Assembly (NCBI GenBank): GCA_030698575.1
Contig: JAUYMQ010000224.1
Span: forward strand, 1 to 6,490
DNA from: Deltaproteobacteria bacterium
GTDB taxonomy: Bacteria; JAUYMQ01
Direction: 5' to 3'
Length of the DNA: 6,490 nt
Shown: positions 5,668-6,490 of the stretch, in pieces
How positions within the stretch are numbered: the first letter of the stretch is position 1
How the letters are laid out: every line of letters starts with the position of its first letter
Program-made: the position numbers and the translations under genes
The notes under the pieces: model-generated
What the model was told of the DNA's origin: nothing
The model's input: the letters and a program-made list of their open reading frames with translations, nothing else
The model's database searches: none

Positions 5668-5697
5668 TTGACCCCCCCTTCGAGCCCCGCTTATCAT
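5668..5697 (+). promoter_or_regulatory. Candidate sigma70-type promoter for the dehydrogenase genes
   Basis: TTGACC (5668-5673, 5 of 6 to consensus) and TATCAT (5692-5697, 5 of 6) are separated by 18 nt. The start of transcription would be near 5704, giving a leader of about 53 nt before the ATG at 5757. This is the best promoter-like sequence in the window and it sits just downstream of REP-like copy 2. Confidence 0.55.
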
Positions 5698-5756
5698 GGC
5701 GCAGCTTTTTCTCCGGGCGCCGCACTGCCCGCCTAACTCCATCCAACGGAGCGATC

Positions 5757-6389
5757 ATGGCTCACGACACGGCCTCGAAAACCGGGCGCGCCGCCGACGC
5801 GCGGCGTCCCGGCGCTGAGGAAATTTTCGGACCGGCGATGACGCGGCGGGGATTCCTCAAGGGAACAGCGGGTGGAACGCTCGTACTGGGCGCAGCGAGC
5901 CTGCTACCGGCGGGATGCGCTGACTATCCGGCCGCACCGCCGGATCTGAAGGTCTTCAACGCCAAGGAGTACGCGATCATCAACGCCGCCGCCCCGGCTT
6001 ACCTCGGTGTCGACCCTGCCACCGAGGGGGTTGACGTTGCGAAGTTCTTCGACGGTCTCGCCGAGAACTTTCCGCCTCAAATCCTCGATCTGATCAAGCA
6101 GGGCCTGGCCGTATTCGAGCACGCGACGCTGCTCTTCTGCTTCTCGCTGAAGAGCTTCACGCAGATGGACCTTGAGGCGCGAACCTCCTACGCGGAGAGC
6201 TGGGCGACCAGCGGCCTCGGCTTCCGGCGCGCGCTCAACATAGCCGTCCGGAGCATTTGCCTGGCGGGGTACTACCTGCAGCCGGCCACCTGGAAGGAAA
6301 TTCACTACGACGGGCCGTGGCTCGGCAGGGTCGAGGTTCCGCAAGTCGTACAGAGGTTCCCGCTCGACGAAGGGAGTGTGAAGACATGA
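5757..6389 (+). CDS. Gluconate 2-dehydrogenase subunit 3-like protein with Tat signal (small dehydrogenase subunit)
   Basis: This 210-residue protein is the small subunit of a membrane or periplasmic GMC-type dehydrogenase. A twin-arginine signal TRRGFLKG (29-36) is followed by the hydrophobic stretch TLVLGAASLLPAG and Cys54. Cys54 could be a lipidation or processing site, but its context PAGC is a poor lipobox. The mature region shows the family pattern VFNAKEYAIINAAAPAYLG (66-84), SWATSGLGFRRAL (148-160) and AGYYLQPATWKEIHYDGPW (170-188), with the typical YDGPW close. Start 5757 is chosen because GGAG (5748-5751) lies 5 nt upstream. Met28 at 5838 would also keep the Tat signal but has no good ribosome site. 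Its stop overlaps the next gene in ATGA. In characterised FAD glucose and related dehydrogenases this subunit carries the signal for the catalytic partner. Substrate here is unknown. Confidence 0.88.
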   Translation: MAHDTASKTGRAADARRPGAEEIFGPAMTRRGFLKGTAGGTLVLGAASLLPAGCADYPAAPPDLKVFNAKEYAIINAAAPAYLGVDPATEGVDVAKFFDGLAENFPPQILDLIKQGLAVFEHATLLFCFSLKSFTQMDLEARTSYAESWATSGLGFRRALNIAVRSICLAGYYLQPATWKEIHYDGPWLGRVEVPQVVQRFPLDEGSVKT

Positions 6390-6490
6390 TTTACGCGCAG
6401 AGCGCCACCCCCAAGGATCTCGATCTGCGCGTGGACGTTTGCATCGTCGGCAGCGGCGCAGGCGGGAGCGTCATTGCCAAGGAGATGGCC
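6386..6490 (+). CDS. GMC-family FAD-dependent oxidoreductase, N-terminal part only
   Basis: Only the first 35 codons lie in the window, starting MIYAQSATPKDLDLR. The segment VDVCIVGSGAGGSVIAKEMA (16-35) is a Rossmann FAD/ADP-binding strand-turn-helix with GxGxxG at Gly22, Gly24 and Gly27. The GSGAGG form followed by a helix ending in K-E-x-A is typical of bacterial GMC dehydrogenases paired with subunit 3 proteins. The ATG overlaps the upstream stop (ATGA), and AGGGAG (6371-6376) lies 9 nt before it, indicating translational coupling. No export signal is visible at this N-terminus, consistent with co-export with the Tat-bearing upstream protein. Family assignment rests on this short piece plus the neighbour. 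Confidence 0.8.
   Translation, partial: MIYAQSATPKDLDLRVDVCIVGSGAGGSVIAKEMA

Noticed and set aside
5549-5758. In-frame extension of the GST fragment and the overlapping small open frame containing VIARSEATKQS
   Set aside because: These peptides are translations of the REP-like repeat, a frequent spurious gene call. They also run into the divergent promoter.

Overview
This is a GC-rich bacterial window with seven protein genes. Five intact genes and one truncated gene read on the minus strand or run off the left edge, and two genes read rightward at the right end. Lipoprotein signals, a Tat signal, a CcmH-type domain and an F420/FMN luciferase-like oxidoreductase suggest a Gram-negative, GC-rich environmental bacterium. 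Myxococcota-, Desulfobacterota- or Binatota-like lineages are possible, but this is inferred from gene style only and is not a firm placement.

Left block (1-3806, all minus strand). In transcription order, a luciferase-like (LLM) flavin oxidoreductase is followed after 29 nt by tldD, which overlaps pmbA/tldE in a TGATG junction. pmbA lacks only its last few codons at the window edge. TldD carries the zinc-protease signature HEAIGH and a downstream cysteine. PmbA has neither, as expected for the TldD/TldE heterodimeric peptidase. A candidate promoter lies about 55 nt upstream of the oxidoreductase.

Intergenic block (3807-4226). There is no credible gene here, but there is a dense set of inverted repeats. 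These are a roughly 207-nt imperfect palindrome with five colinear stems (3937-4143), a direct repeat that shares its sequence, a dispersed REP-like repeat (4159-4200), and a perfect 15-bp hairpin that includes the def stop codon.

Middle block (4227-5548, minus strand). In transcription order it holds a 56-residue orphan N-terminal piece of a glutathione S-transferase, a small lipoprotein with a CcmH/CycH C-terminal-like domain, and a complete peptide deformylase (def). Gaps of 16-19 nt suggest one operon.

Right block (5549-6490). A divergent intergenic region contains a second REP-like copy and a good sigma70-type promoter. It precedes a Tat-exported gluconate 2-dehydrogenase subunit 3-like protein, whose stop overlaps (ATGA) the start of a GMC-type FAD oxidoreductase cut by the window end. 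This looks like a periplasmic sugar/alcohol dehydrogenase in which the small subunit carries the catalytic subunit through the Tat pathway.

I found no CRISPR array, tRNA, rRNA, transposase or clearly new multi-gene system. The least explained parts are the long palindrome and the unusual small genes next to def.
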